Shown: positions 37,150 through 49,734, counted from the stretch's first letter. The stretch is 64,000 bases of DNA from Paraspadella gotoi (GCA_051294375.1 CM119263.1:9168432-9232431); one strand, 5' to 3'. The notes: generated by a model not told the origin, from the letters alone. Program-made: numbers and translations.

Positions 37150-38720
37150 CATGATGTTCTCAAAGCTAAAAAAACTTTATCCATGTCATTCACCAATCTT
37201 ACATGGAATTTGAAATAGGTAGAAGTAGAGAAATGTTTCAGAACAAAAACAGCATAAAATTAATCAACCAATTGTCCATCACGTATATGTATCTTAAAAT
37301 ACCTTAGTTATTAATGAATCTAGAAATAAATCATTATTATTTTTTCCTTTAAATGATTTCATCATTAAACCTTGTAAATACGTAGGCATAAAAATTGTAA
37401 TAAGTATTTTAATTACATCTTACTATGAAAATTAGAACTTGTAATTAATGTAACTTTTCTAATATTTGTCGAATATTCAACCTAACCATTTTTCCCGCAT
37501 AGTTAGCCATAGCCAATGAAATTAAATGTAATGTATACAGTATTAAAATAATCTATCATGCGACCATAGATTATGGTAATAAATATTTTTTGTACTAGCC
37601 TAATAATATTATATTACTATAAAGAGCAAAAAATTATTTTTTTAAATCTTAAAATTTTTTGAAGGATTCTAATAGAGTAGTAAAAGTTAAACAAGAAATA
37701 TAAATTACAGCTTTTAAAAATTCTTACATTTTCTCAGTGAAAATTATAAAAAACTGATAAAATCACGAAAGATATGATAATGATTTTTTTTACGGTTTTC
37801 TTATTTTTGACACACTTATCGTAAAAATATTTAAAAAAAGAATTATACTTTGTGTAGACAACTTTTTAATGAGCTATCTGAATCTGTTTTAAAATTTATC
37901 ATCTACAAAAAATTTTTGGCCTTTCCTTATCTGTTATAATAAATAAATTGTGCAAACGAGTTTTTTAAAAATGGTTGAGAAAAATTTTTTGCTTTAGCCT
38001 TATTTTTCAATATGTTTTAACTGATTTATAGCAAAGAATAAGCAATATTTGCAATAATATTTTTAGGAAGCAGGATTGACAATTGAATTTTGTAAAAAAA
38101 TTTGGACCGTGCCATAAGGTTTTTAAAAATGACTGAATTTATATGTATTGCAGGACTAACCCAAGGCCCACTATTACTAAAATTTAAAACCATAATATTT
38201 GCAAATAAGGAAGTTATGCATCATTGAAAAAATGACTCCATCTAAAATACTCAGCACTGATAAAATAGCAAAAAAATTTGTTTATAGTAACAATATTTTA
38301 CAGAAGTTACAAACCCTCTTGAGTACAAGTTAGCAAAATTTAAAAAAAAAAATTTCAAAATTTATTAGAGTTTAGCAAGTTTTTAAACAAAAAAATTTGA
38401 CTCTATTTTGTAGTGGTTTAGGATTATTTATTTAAAAAAATTGCTAAAATGGGCAATCAGCCAGACATCTAGCATAAGCTTCCTATAAAATCCTAAGCCA
38501 TTTAATCTATAAATGGACAAGTAAAATTACATGACAGACTACGACTTCTAGGTTCCGGTACTGTATAAAAATAATTACTAAGGGTATAGAGCCAATATTA
38601 GGAATTTTTTTGTCTATTGAAAGTAATTCTTAAAAAGTCTAAATATTCGTTGAGCATGTACTCACTCTAAATTTTTGACTCACCCATTGAGTGCGGCTAC
38701 CCCTGCCCAGTAGACAGAAA
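37150..38720. other. AT-rich block inside the inverted repeat
   Basis: About 1.6 kb, markedly AT-rich, without CT arrays or open frames. It stands out from both flanks and contains the dispersed repeat at 37621-37808, so it may be a transposon remnant. Its mirror copy is 44293-45863. Confidence 0.5.
37621..37808. repeat. Dispersed repeat, copy 2
   Basis: Relative of 24811-25020, carrying the same ordered words. Its inverted duplicate lies at 45205-45392. Confidence 0.7.
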
Positions 38721-39049
38721 AAAGTAATAACTAAACCGAAAAGCATAAAGAGAGAGCTTGGAGAAATTGAAGAGAGAAAAAGAGAAAATCGGCCAAAATA
38801 ATCGACGAAGTCTCACGAATGAACCGCGGAAAAGGAGCGAAAGGCGGTGAATTGAGGAGGAGGAGTCATTTTCGTCCCGTGAAGACCCCGCGGAAGAGAG
38901 AGCGAACCTACTCCGCCGCCCGAGGTTCCCTACGGGGTCACCTCATGGGCTGGCCTATTTCATGGTCGAGACCAGTGGGCGGTAAAGTCAACCATATGCC
39001 TCTCTCCTGCACTCTCTCTCTCTCTCTTCTCTCGTCTCTCTCTCTCTGC

Positions 39050-39082
<33 letters not shown>

Positions 39083-39263
39083 CTCTTCTCTCTCTCTCTC
39101 TTCTTCTCCTCTCTCTCTCTCCTTGCTCAACTGTACATTCATCCAAATCTTTTCATTGTTTTTACCATATTCTATTCCACAATTTTTTTATTTTAACAAA
39201 GTACTATGTAATTATCTCATAGTATTTCCCATACGCTTGAAATAAATTTTACCCTCCTTTTTC

Positions 39264-39392
39264 ATAAGCAGACTTTTTCGTTTTTTTAAATTCCTCTCAC
39301 ATTATTATAATTTCGTTAAAATTTCCTTCTTTCAGCCTAATAATTTTGACGACATAAAAATGGTTTACCGTCCGGCCGACGTTAATTTCTCT
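39264..39392. repeat. Inverted pair flanking arrays (partner about 40062-40186)
   Basis: The stretch with tttcgttaaaatttccttc, cctaataattttgacgacat and ggccgacgttaatt reappears as its reverse complement at 40062-40186, about 670 bp away. Small indels separate the two. The same sequence is also at 43617-43748 in the mirrored arm. Confidence 0.8.
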
Positions 39393-39657
39393 CTCTCTTC
39401 TCCTCTCTCTCTCTCTACCTCTCTCTCTATCTCACCCCCCGACCGTTCGGCGCACGCACGCCCCCTCTTAAAACGCAACCGCGCGCACCTCATCTTTGCC
39501 TATTGAAAAAGTATTGCCCTCCTTCCCCTCTTTTTCCCCGCCCCCTGGAGACCCAAAAACGCTTTCCTGGAAAGAGTTTCGTTAAAACGAGTAAAAAAAG
39601 ACGCGGGATAGCGAGGGACGGAGATAGCGAGCTAGTGACCGACGGAAGATAGGGAGC

Positions 39658-39690
<33 letters not shown>

Positions 39691-39942
39691 CGAGAGAGAG
39701 AGGAGAGAGAGAGAGAGAGAGAAAGGAGAGAGAGAGAGAAAGAGAGAGAAAGAGTAGAAAATAGCGAGAGTCTCGCGGGCAGTTGGCGCTAGCGTCGAAG
39801 ACCGAGCCACCATGAATCCATCAATGTTATGGCTCATCAACATTTTTTTGAGTAACAACGAAAATAAATATAAACGGCTCTCCTAATGTTTTTTCTATGC
39901 GACGGAAAACGAGGCTACTTTTCAGTTACGAATTTCTATGAG

Positions 39943-39977
<35 letters not shown>

Positions 39978-40187
39978 GAGAGAGGAGAGAGAGAGAGCGA
40001 GAGAGAGAGAAGAGAGAGAGAAGAGCGGAATACAGAAATTAGAAGAGAGAGAGAGAGAGAAATTAAACGTTCGGCCGGACGTTAAACCATTTTATGTCGT
40101 CAAATTTGATTAGGCTGAAAGAAGGGAAATTTTAACGAAATTATAATAAATGTGAAGGAGATTTAAAAAACGGAAAAGTCTGCTTAT

Positions 40188-41436
40188 ACGCAGACTTCCC
40201 GTCGCGTCGATACGCTGAAGCACGATTTGCTCTATCGTTTGTTGGCTCCTTTGTTATCATTTCCTGTCCATTTTTGTAATCCCCAGCGAGTTGGTGAGGC
40301 TTGGTCGTGGACAATTTGGCATCCCGCCTATCCCTCTATTCAAAATTTGCGCACTCTGATACGCCGGCTAGCCATTCAATATTCGCCCAAAGTCATTCGA
40401 AATTTCTCAACGCCGTTCTGGAGACGCCAACTAGTTCGTGCGAGCGATATCCGCGTCCACATTTTTCCTGGCCACCGATGTGGACGTTTGGACGCTTTCA
40501 ATATGATTGTGTCCCCAATTAGTGGAAAATGCTTAAAATTTTTACGGTATGAAATTCGACCCCGACCGAAACCGTTTGTTATGTTTATTAGTCCGAGAGA
40601 TTAGTGACGGATGAGCTTAAATTTCACATTAAATTCAACGTAGTTTTTTAAAGCTCGACTGCAAAAAATTTTAAGCAAAATTCTCGAAGACGAAATAAGA
40701 AATGCTCGATTTAAAAAAAGACGCCATTTGTTCCGCACTTATTTATTGTCTCTTTTCGAACTCAAAATATTCTGGAACGTTCCATTCTAAAGTCAATGAA
40801 AATGTTCGATAAATCATTCTTGTTCATTTCATCAAATAAAGCCCTTGTCTGCAATAGAGAGCGGTCTGCAAAAGAAACGAGCAGAGAGGAGGAGACGAAG
40901 TGGTAGACAGCGAAGAGATGGGAGAGGAAGACGAATCGAGGATGATGAGAAGACGAGACGAGAGAGAGAGAGAACAGAGAGAGTGGAGACACGAGAGAGA
41001 AGGGCGGAGAGATGAGATGAGAGAGAGGGACGGGAGAGAGAGAAAGAAAGAGGAGAGAGAGAGAGAGAGAGAGAGGAGTAGGAGAGAGAGAGGAAAGAGG
41101 AGAGAGATGTAATATAGATTTTATTTTTAGGATATTAAGCGAAGAAAAAAATGGGGGCTCATACCGCGTTGGATTAAGCCCGGCGGGTTTCCCTTTTATT
41201 TGCGCGTCATTGAAACGCGAGCGGCGTCCGCGCCCCCGCGGGGCGAAACGCCGGGGGAGCGTTTACACTTATCCGATTATCCGTCGCTCTATTGTATCCT
41301 CTTTTAGAGTTATATTCATTAACCTATATGCCTGACATTTGAATGGGAATTTAGCGGTTGATCAAAATGTGGAAGTGAGACGCGTTCGAACGGCCCATGA
41401 AAAACGAAGAGAGAGAGAGAGATGAGAGATAGAGAG

Positions 41437-41478
<42 letters not shown>

Positions 41479-41898
41479 GAGAGAGAGAGGAGAGAGAGAG
41501 AGAATTGACGACCGACGACGATGATTCGAATGAACGGAGACGATTAAAAGACGATTGGTGACGAAATAAAGTCGACGATGAGATGACGACGACGATGAGC
41601 GGACGACATTTAGCCGGTGGACTAGAATAAGGAACCTCAAAGATCCTCAGAGGAATAAGAAGGACCATTAAGCCATTTCAAGCGACACACGGCTAGGTAT
41701 TAGTTAAGTTCTCACTCGTCGAGGCGCCGGTTCGAACTTACCTTAACTTGACTTTCAGTCATTCCAAAGAATACGCCAGCCTCGCTCGCACGGTCCCGCC
41801 AAGTACTTGGTTTGTTCGAAAGTCTTTTCCAAAGCAAAAAATTGGTGACCGGAGAAGGTTTGGCGGGGTGCTTCTTTTTGCCGTCTCTTGTCGACCGT
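40188..41898. repeat. 1.7-kb direct repeat, copy B (contains Nkx6 exon 2)
   Basis: Counterpart of 32330-34040. It begins abruptly at cgcagacttcc, directly after the short inverted segment, and continues without a gap through the homeobox exon. Confidence 0.95.
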
Positions 41899-41915
41899 TT
41901 AAGTGTCGGCGGAAA
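41742..41915 (-). CDS. Nkx6: Nkx6 exon 2, homeodomain residues 1-46, frame-broken (copy B)
   Basis: This 174-bp exon encodes the first 46 residues of the NK6 homeodomain. Recognisable pieces are DKDGKKKH, then [19 protein letters not shown] through AGP, then RARLAYSL, then MTESQVK. F8, L16, F20, Y25 and L26 of the homeodomain are present. The acceptor is a pyrimidine run ending ccttccag at 41916; the donor is aag/gtaagt at 41742, giving the known homeodomain 46/47 intron position. The recognition helix (W48, F49, N51) must be on a later exon, which I could not find. Reading it needs four frame corrections: one extra base near 41884-41889 and one missing base each near 41867, 41789 and 41763. 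With the phase-1 entry from exon 1 there is also a TAA at 41899-41901. Near-perfect residues combined with indels look like consensus errors; a young pseudogene is the alternative. Confidence 0.88.
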
Positions 41916-42960
41916 CTGGAAGGTAAGGACAGTAAGTAAGTGAATTCGTTGCTTTTCGTGATGAGAGTTGAAAAAATAAGCTATTAGGACATCACACAAA
42001 ACGTCGCCAACGGAAAAAAAAAATTGCGACAATTTAATATCAATTTTCTTTCAAAGCTATTTAAAGTCCTTCTTCATTATAACTCATTTCCATTTATCTT
42101 TTACACTTTTTTGTCGTCTCTTTCTGTATCTCTAGTTTGTTTCTGGCTTCTCTTTTTCTCGTTATACTCAATTTCTCTTTCCTCACCCCTCATTCCGCTC
42201 TCCTTCTCTCCTCCCTTCTTTCTTCCCGTCACATCATTTTATCCTCTCGACTCGTGACGCTCCGCAACGTTTCTCGGTCCCGTAACCAAAATCCGCTACT
42301 CCATTCCGCGGGTCGTAACGGCCGTCAATGTAAGACGGACGCCCGGCGTCACGCCGCCCATCTTGTATCCCCCACCCTAACACTCCCACCCCACTCACGC
42401 CGCAACCCCTGACGAATTAACAACCCCGTTCGGACGTCGTTTTACATTCCAGAATCTTCATTGTCCGGTCGTTCGAATCGGGCGTCGCCGAGGCGCGAAG
42501 ACGCCGCCGCCCGTAACATGGCCGACTAAGCCGACACGGTCGCCGACGCCGCCACTAAATCCCGAAGCCTCGAGGCGTTGTAGGTCGAACGGAAAAAAAC
42601 TCGCATTATTTTTCCTTTCGGCGAATCTCGGGCGAAGAAGTGAGAAGAAGAAAAGGGATTTTAAAGGAACTGGCGATTCGAAGCGGATAAAGAGATCTGG
42701 TTATCGTATCATATGCTAAACAGTAAATATAAATAGAAATATACAAAAAATATGGAATATAATGAATATAAAAATATTAACAGGATATTAAAAATGATCG
42801 GGAAGATAGCGAGAACATTTGAAAGCCAACTGGAATAGTGAATACCAATACTTGACTTCCATCTTTAAAAATCAATACGGATTTTATTTTTAGAAGAGAC
42901 ATTAAATTGTCATATATGCTCCCTTACAATATAGAACTGCAGAGATGGTAATAACTAGCA
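41916..42960. repeat. Nkx6 intron 1 segment, diverged copy B
   Basis: Counterpart of 34086-35126 with many small indels. The CpG-rich block is at about 42320-42580. It then passes without a gap into the right arm of the inverted repeat. Confidence 0.9.
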
Positions 42961-42968
42961 GCTGCTTT

Positions 42969-43035
42969 TTCTAATTTCTGTATTCCGCTCTTCTCTCTCT
43001 CTTCTCTCTCTCTCGCTCTCTCTCTCTCCTCTCTC

Positions 43036-43070
<35 letters not shown>

Positions 43071-43322
43071 CTCATAGAAATTCGTAACTGAAAAGTAGCC
43101 TCGTTTTCCGTCGCATAGAAAAAACATTAGGAGAGCCGTTTATATTTATTTTCGTTGTTACTCAAAAAAATGTTGATGAGCCATAACATTGATGGATTCA
43201 TGGTGGCTCGGTCTTCGACGCTAGCGCCAACTGCCCGCGAGACTCTCGCTATTTTCTACTCTTTCTCTCTCTTTCTCTCTCTCTCTCCTTTCTCTCTCTC
43301 TCTCTCTCTCCTCTCTCTCTCG

Positions 43323-43355
<33 letters not shown>

Positions 43356-43930
43356 GCTCCCTATCTTCCGTCGGTCACTAGCTCGCTATCTCCGTCCCTC
43401 GCTATCCCGCGTCTTTTTTTACTCGTTTTAACGAAACTCTTTCCAGGAAAGCGTTTTTGGGTCTCCAGGGGGCGGGGAAAAAGAGGGGAAGGAGGGCAAT
43501 ACTTTTTCAATAGGCAAAGATGAGGTGCGCGCGGTTGCGTTTTAAGAGGGGGCGTGCGTGCGCCGAACGGTCGGGGGGTGAGATAGAGAGAGAGGTAGAG
43601 AGAGAGAGAGGAGAAGAGAGAGAGAAATTAACGTCGGCCGGACGGTAAACCATTTTTATGTCGTCAAAATTATTAGGCTGAAAGAAGGAAATTTTAACGA
43701 AATTATAATAATGTGAGAGGAATTTAAAAAAACGAAAAAGTCTGCTTATGAAAAAGGAGGGTAAAATTTATTTCAAGCGTATGGGAAATACTATGAGATA
43801 ATTACATAGTACTTTGTTAAAATAAAAAAATTGTGGAATAGAATATGGTAAAAACAATGAAAAGATTTGGATGAATGTACAGTTGAGCAAGGAGAGAGAG
43901 AGAGGAGAAGAAGAGAGAGAGAGAGAAGAG

Positions 43931-43963
<33 letters not shown>

Positions 43964-46670
43964 GCAGAGAGAGAGAGACGAGAGAAGAGAGAGAGAGAGA
44001 GTGCAGGAGAGAGGCATATGGTTGACTTTACCGCCCACTGGTCTCGACCATGAAATAGGCCAGCCCATGAGGTGACCCCGTAGGGAACCTCGGGCGGCGG
44101 AGTAGGTTCGCTCTCTCTTCCGCGGGGTCTTCACGGGACGAAAATGACTCCTCCTCCTCAATTCACCGCCTTTCGCTCCTTTTCCGCGGTTCATTCGTGA
44201 GACTTCGTCGATTATTTTGGCCGATTTTCTCTTTTTCTCTCTTCAATTTCTCCAAGCTCTCTCTTTATGCTTTTCGGTTTAGTTATTACTTTTTTCTGTC
44301 TACTGGGCAGGGGTAGCCGCACTCAATGGGTGAGTCAAAAATTTAGAGTGAGTACATGCTCAACGAATATTTAGACTTTTTAAGAATTACTTTCAATAGA
44401 CAAAAAAATTCCTAATATTGGCTCTATACCCTTAGTAATTATTTTTATACAGTACCGGAACCTAGAAGTCGTAGTCTGTCATGTAATTTTACTTGTCCAT
44501 TTATAGATTAAATGGCTTAGGATTTTATAGGAAGCTTATGCTAGATGTCTGGCTGATTGCCCATTTTAGCAATTTTTTTAAATAAATAATCCTAAACCAC
44601 TACAAAATAGAGTCAAATTTTTTTGTTTAAAAACTTGCTAAACTCTAATAAATTTTGAAATTTTTTTTTTTAAATTTTGCTAACTTGTACTCAAGAGGGT
44701 TTGTAACTTCTGTAAAATATTGTTACTATAAACAAATTTTTTTGCTATTTTATCAGTGCTGAGTATTTTAGATGGAGTCATTTTTTCAATGATGCATAAC
44801 TTCCTTATTTGCAAATATTATGGTTTTAAATTTTAGTAATAGTGGGCCTTGGGTTAGTCCTGCAATACATATAAATTCAGTCATTTTTAAAAACCTTATG
44901 GCACGGTCCAAATTTTTTTACAAAATTCAATTGTCAATCCTGCTTCCTAAAAATATTATTGCAAATATTGCTTATTCTTTGCTATAAATCAGTTAAAACA
45001 TATTGAAAAATAAGGCTAAAGCAAAAAATTTTTCTCAACCATTTTTAAAAAACTCGTTTGCACAATTTATTTATTATAACAGATAAGGAAAGGCCAAAAA
45101 TTTTTTGTAGATGATAAATTTTAAAACAGATTCAGATAGCTCATTAAAAAGTTGTCTACACAAAGTATAATTCTTTTTTTAAATATTTTTACGATAAGTG
45201 TGTCAAAAATAAGAAAACCGTAAAAAAAATCATTATCATATCTTTCGTGATTTTATCAGTTTTTTATAATTTTCACTGAGAAAATGTAAGAATTTTTAAA
45301 AGCTGTAATTTATATTTCTTGTTTAACTTTTACTACTCTATTAGAATCCTTCAAAAAATTTTAAGATTTAAAAAAATAATTTTTTGCTCTTTATAGTAAT
45401 ATAATATTATTAGGCTAGTACAAAAAATATTTATTACCATAATCTATGGTCGCATGATAGATTATTTTAATACTGTATACATTACATTTAATTTCATTGG
45501 CTATGGCTAACTATGCGGGAAAAATGGTTAGGTTGAATATTCGACAAATATTAGAAAAGTTACATTAATTACAAGTTCTAATTTTCATAGTAAGATGTAA
45601 TTAAAATACTTATTACAATTTTTATGCCTACGTATTTACAAGGTTTAATGATGAAATCATTTAAAGGAAAAAATAATAATGATTTATTTCTAGATTCATT
45701 AATAACTAAGGTATTTTAAGATACATATACGTGATGGACAATTGGTTGATTAATTTTATGCTGTTTTTGTTCTGAAACATTTCTCTACTTCTACCTATTT
45801 CAAATTCCATGTAAGATTGGTGAATGACATGGATAAAGTTTTTTTAGCTTTGAGAACATCATGATTTTGGGAGCAACGAGGAGAGGGTTTCACGAAGGCA
45901 TCGTCGTCCTCCCCTTTACTCGTCTCTTCCCCGTCAGCTCGCGGGATCTCGGGGTTCAGAATTCGTCACAAAAATTATTCTCTTACATTTGGCCTCGTCC
46001 CCATGGCTATAACGTTTACTCTCTGTCTCAAATTTTGTCTGCCTTTATTTTGTGGGGTAATTCTCCATCTGATTTTTATCAGTAATATCAATTTAAAAAA
46101 ACGCCCACATAAAAAATTTATTTTTCGTCGAGGATGCGAGTTGAAAAATTTCATTGAGTAATTTTCTTAGAATTTAGTAGAACATCGATTATTTGAGAAA
46201 CCAACAACAAAGGACAAAAAAGCCCTAAGCAGGCAACAGATAGGACAAAAAACAATAACACAACAACAACAATCAACGGTTAATATATTTGACAACTGAC
46301 CGTTTGTGCATCCTTGGCTGGACCCTTCAATTATTATGATTTTCGGGAAAGCAAGAGAGAGAGCGAAGAAACAGAGAGAGAAACCCGAAAACAAGGAGAA
46401 GATAAGAGAGAAAGAGATGAGAAGTAAGAACCGCGGGTAAAGTCGCACAATAGACCCGCGGACATCGACCGTCGCGGTAGAGAAAGGGAGAGGATGCTCG
46501 CCTCATTTTCGAGAGTCACCGAACGCGGATGACCTCCGACTTTCGACCGCCGGTAAGAGAGAGAGGACGGAAGGAGAGGGAAGCCTTTTGGTCGTCTCGC
46601 GGCTCGGTCGATTGTCGACCAACCCCATGAGAGAGAGAGAGAGGAGAGAGGAGAGAGGAGAAGGATAGAT
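42969..46670 (-). repeat. 3.7-kb inverted repeat, right arm
   Basis: Reverse complement of 36343-40044, ending exactly at a 25-N join. It lies within the inferred Nkx6 intron 1 (between copy B of exon 2 and exon 1). Confidence 0.95.
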
Positions 46671-46695
46671 NNNNNNNNNNNNNNNNNNNNNNNNN
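46671..46695. other. Assembly join (25 N)
   Basis: A spacer placed exactly where perfect inverted identity ends and noisy inverted identity begins. Confidence 1.
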
Positions 46696-47960
46696 GAGAG
46701 AGAGAGAGAGAAAGCGTCGAAACAGACGCGACCTCAAGGCGCTTTTGAAAACCGGAAGCCAAACCATCATGAAGACCCGAGGAACAAAATAGAGGAAAAA
46801 AGGAGGAAACGGAAAAGAAAAAAAAAAGAAAAGAAAGAAGTAGAAAGGAGGAAAAGTTAAGAAAATGGAAGACTGAAGCTGAAGAAAAGGTCAGGGGTTA
46901 AGAGGGTGGGGAGAAGAAAAAAGGGAGAGATGGAGACGTTGGGGGCGTGGTCGTGTGGGAGAGAAAAGGAACTGAAAGGGATAGATTCTGTGAGGGTTGT
47001 GACTTGTGAGATGGTGAATTGTCGAGACAAAGAAAAAAGACGGTTGTTGTAAGAAAAAGGGTAAATAGCTGAGGTTTTAGATGGTTTAGTAATAAAAAAA
47101 CAATTGAGTTTAGACCAAGTTAAATACGTCGAGTTATGTGTTCTCAGCGGCTGGAAAGAAAGGCTGGGCTCTCTGCTGTGATTATGAGGGTTGGGGCGAC
47201 TAAAATATGAGGTCAGGTTGAGATAGAAAAGGTTTCAGTTGAGAAAAATGGTTTTTGGACCGAGGGAAGGCGCTATGACGTGGGAGTGTCGGGTTGAAAG
47301 GGAGGGGCGATGGGGGTCAAATCTTTTCAGTCGACCTTCGCGACAACGACGACGACGACGACAACGACGACGAATATCGTGACGAACTCGGAGGTTAACT
47401 GCGAAGAAAAAAAAGTAAAAAAATGACGTCCCAATGTCAAAGAAAGGAAAATTCAAAAAGGAAAATGGAAAGTAAAGAAAGGAAAAGAAGGAAAGTGGAA
47501 CTCAAAGGGAATGAAAACTAAATCAACAATAGACGATAACGGATTTATAAGGTAACCATAGAAACGACAGACGCGAAACCGGACGACGACGAAGACGCGC
47601 GAGAGAAACGGACTTCGTCGATGGAACCGAAGAAGATTAGGGAGGCGAGCAAAGGTGGCATCGGTGGCGCGAAAAATGAGGAAGAGGAGGAGGAGGAGGA
47701 GGAGGAAAGGAAGGAAAGGCTCGAAAAGAAGGTTGGACGGGCGAGAAGATGGCGCTGGAAGCGACGTCGGCGTCGAGCGGCGTCGGGCGGCGACAGACAA
47801 AGACTTCGAACCGGTGGTGTCGGTGGTGGTGGTAAGACAGCGTTGGGGGTGGTGGGGGCATCGACGGAAGTGGCGACTAAAAAGGAAAAGGAAAAAAAAG
47901 CGAAAGTAAACGCGTTTTCTTCGTTTCAAGATGGCGCCGTTCAACATGACTGTCGTCTTC
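46696..47960. repeat. Inverted, diverged repeat (partner 35152-36342)
   Basis: Purine-rich on the plus strand. It contains a GAC tract (47345-47372), a GAG-rich run (47680-47705) and a CG-rich patch (47740-47780) with atggcgctgg and, near 47930, aagatggcgcc. No coding sequence recognised. Confidence 0.85.
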
Positions 47961-49225
47961 ATGACGCGTTCCACCTGACGCCGAAAAAAGCGATCAACGA
48001 GTGGTTAAAAGACAAAAGACGTCGCCCGGCTTGTCGGCCGACGACGACGACGACGAAAACGACGAGATGTAAACAAAACGTGGAAACAATCGGATAAACA
48101 AGTGGAAACGAGGACAAAAGAAAGAGGAGGGAAAAATCGTCTCAGTCTTTTCAAATTGCCCTCTCTCTCTCTCTCTCTCTCTCTCTCATCCTCTCTCTCC
48201 TCTCTCCTCGCTCCTCTCTCTTCTCTCTCTCCTCCTCTCTCTCTCTTCCCCCCTCTTTCCTCTCTGTCGTTTAGAGGCTTAATCGTGCATAAGAGATTCT
48301 TCACTTTCTTACCTTCACGAAGAGAAAGAGAGAGTAAGAGAGAGAGACAAAGACAGAGACAGAGAGAAAGGAAAAAAATGGGACAGTGAGATAGTAAATT
48401 GACCCAACCTCGTCCCCTTAAAAAAGATTGGTTGACCGAAAAAAGACAGGAGGAGGTGAGAGGCGTCGCGAAGTCTAATTGATCGAGAGAATGAATGCGT
48501 CTCGATATTCGACGCCGGCGTCTGCGCTCGATTCCATCGCGCCGGCGCCGCTCCAGCGACAGCGCCGCAGCGGCGCCGCGTCGGCGACGGTCAAAGAGTA
48601 AAGGAGCGAATTAAAGAGGATGGAAGGACGAATTGAGATTGAAGAATCGCCGGAGCAAAGGGCGAACTCATGCGGGGAGAGGGAAAAAGGGATGGGGAGA
48701 GAAAGGAAGGTGGGGCGAGGGAGACGAAAGGATGAAAGAGACAAAGAAAAGAGGTGTGAGGAGGAAGAGCTTGAGAAGGAGAAAATACGTGAAAGAAGAT
48801 AAAAAGAAAACAAAGAAAGGAAAAATTTAATGTAAAAAAAAAATGTAAAAAAAGTATTAAGAGGCAAACTCAAAGAACAAAGGCGGGCGAGGCAGTTCTG
48901 GATCGTGTCGGAAATGAAGCCAAAGCGAAATGAAAATGAAGTGAGGTTTGGATTGAAGGAAGCAAAGGGCGTAATAGAAATAAAGTGAGGTAAGTCGATA
49001 TTATTCTAAATCGGGCGAAGCGAATCGAATCGAATCGAAGCCATAAGAAGATGAGGTTGAGGAGGAGGAGGAGGAGGAGGAGGAGAAGGAGGAGGAGGAG
49101 GAGCAGGAGCTGTTCAAGCCTCGTAATCGTGTCCTGCGGGCGGAAAACGAGCGGATCCGCCTTTCGATCGTCTCCCCGTAAACGATGACGTTAACGGCGT
49201 CGATTCGGCTTCGTATCCGCTTTAG
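47961..49225. repeat. Non-coding stretch with CT, GA, GAG and CGAAT repeats
   Basis: CT array at 48162-48262, GA array at about 48327-48370, a CG-rich patch with gccggcg words at 48508-48592, a CGAAT run at about 49018-49039 and a GAG run at 49053-49109. No gene seen. It lies in the inferred Nkx6 intron 1. Confidence 0.75.
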
Positions 49226-49734
49226 NNNNNNNNNNNNNNNNNNNNNNNNNNNNNNNNNNNNNNNNNNNNNNNNNNNNNNNNNNNNNNNNNNNNNNNNNNN
49301 NNNNNNNNNNNNNNNNNNNNNNNNNNNNNNNNNNNNNNNNNNNNNNNNNNNNNNNNNNNNNNNNNNNNNNNNNNNNNNNNNNNNNNNNNNNNNNNNNNNN
49401 NNNNNNNNNNNNNNNNNNNNNNNNNNNNNNNNNNNNNNNNNNNNNNNNNNNNNNNNNNNNNNNNNNNNNNNNNNNNNNNNNNNNNNNNNNNNNNNNNNNN
49501 NNNNNNNNNNNNNNNNNNNNNNNNNNNNNNNNNNNNNNNNNNNNNNNNNNNNNNNNNNNNNNNNNNNNNNNNNNNNNNNNNNNNNNNNNNNNNNNNNNNN
49601 NNNNNNNNNNNNNNNNNNNNNNNNNNNNNNNNNNNNNNNNNNNNNNNNNNNNNNNNNNNNNNNNNNNNNNNNNNNNNNNNNNNNNNNNNNNNNNNNNNNN
49701 NNNNNNNNNNNNNNNNNNNNNNNNNNNNNNNNNN
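49226..49734. other. Assembly gap (509 N)
   Basis: Run of N inside the inferred Nkx6 intron 1. Confidence 1.

Larger units (their letters stand above)
36343..40044 (+). repeat. 3.7-kb inverted repeat, left arm
   Basis: Each position x matches the complement of position 83013-x, from 36343 to 40044 against 42969-46670. I found no mismatch where I compared, and all open frames correspond exactly. It contains CT arrays (38999-39124, 39389-39432), GA arrays (39661-39755, 39944-40060) and an AT-rich block (37150-38720). No gene recognised. Confidence 0.95.
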
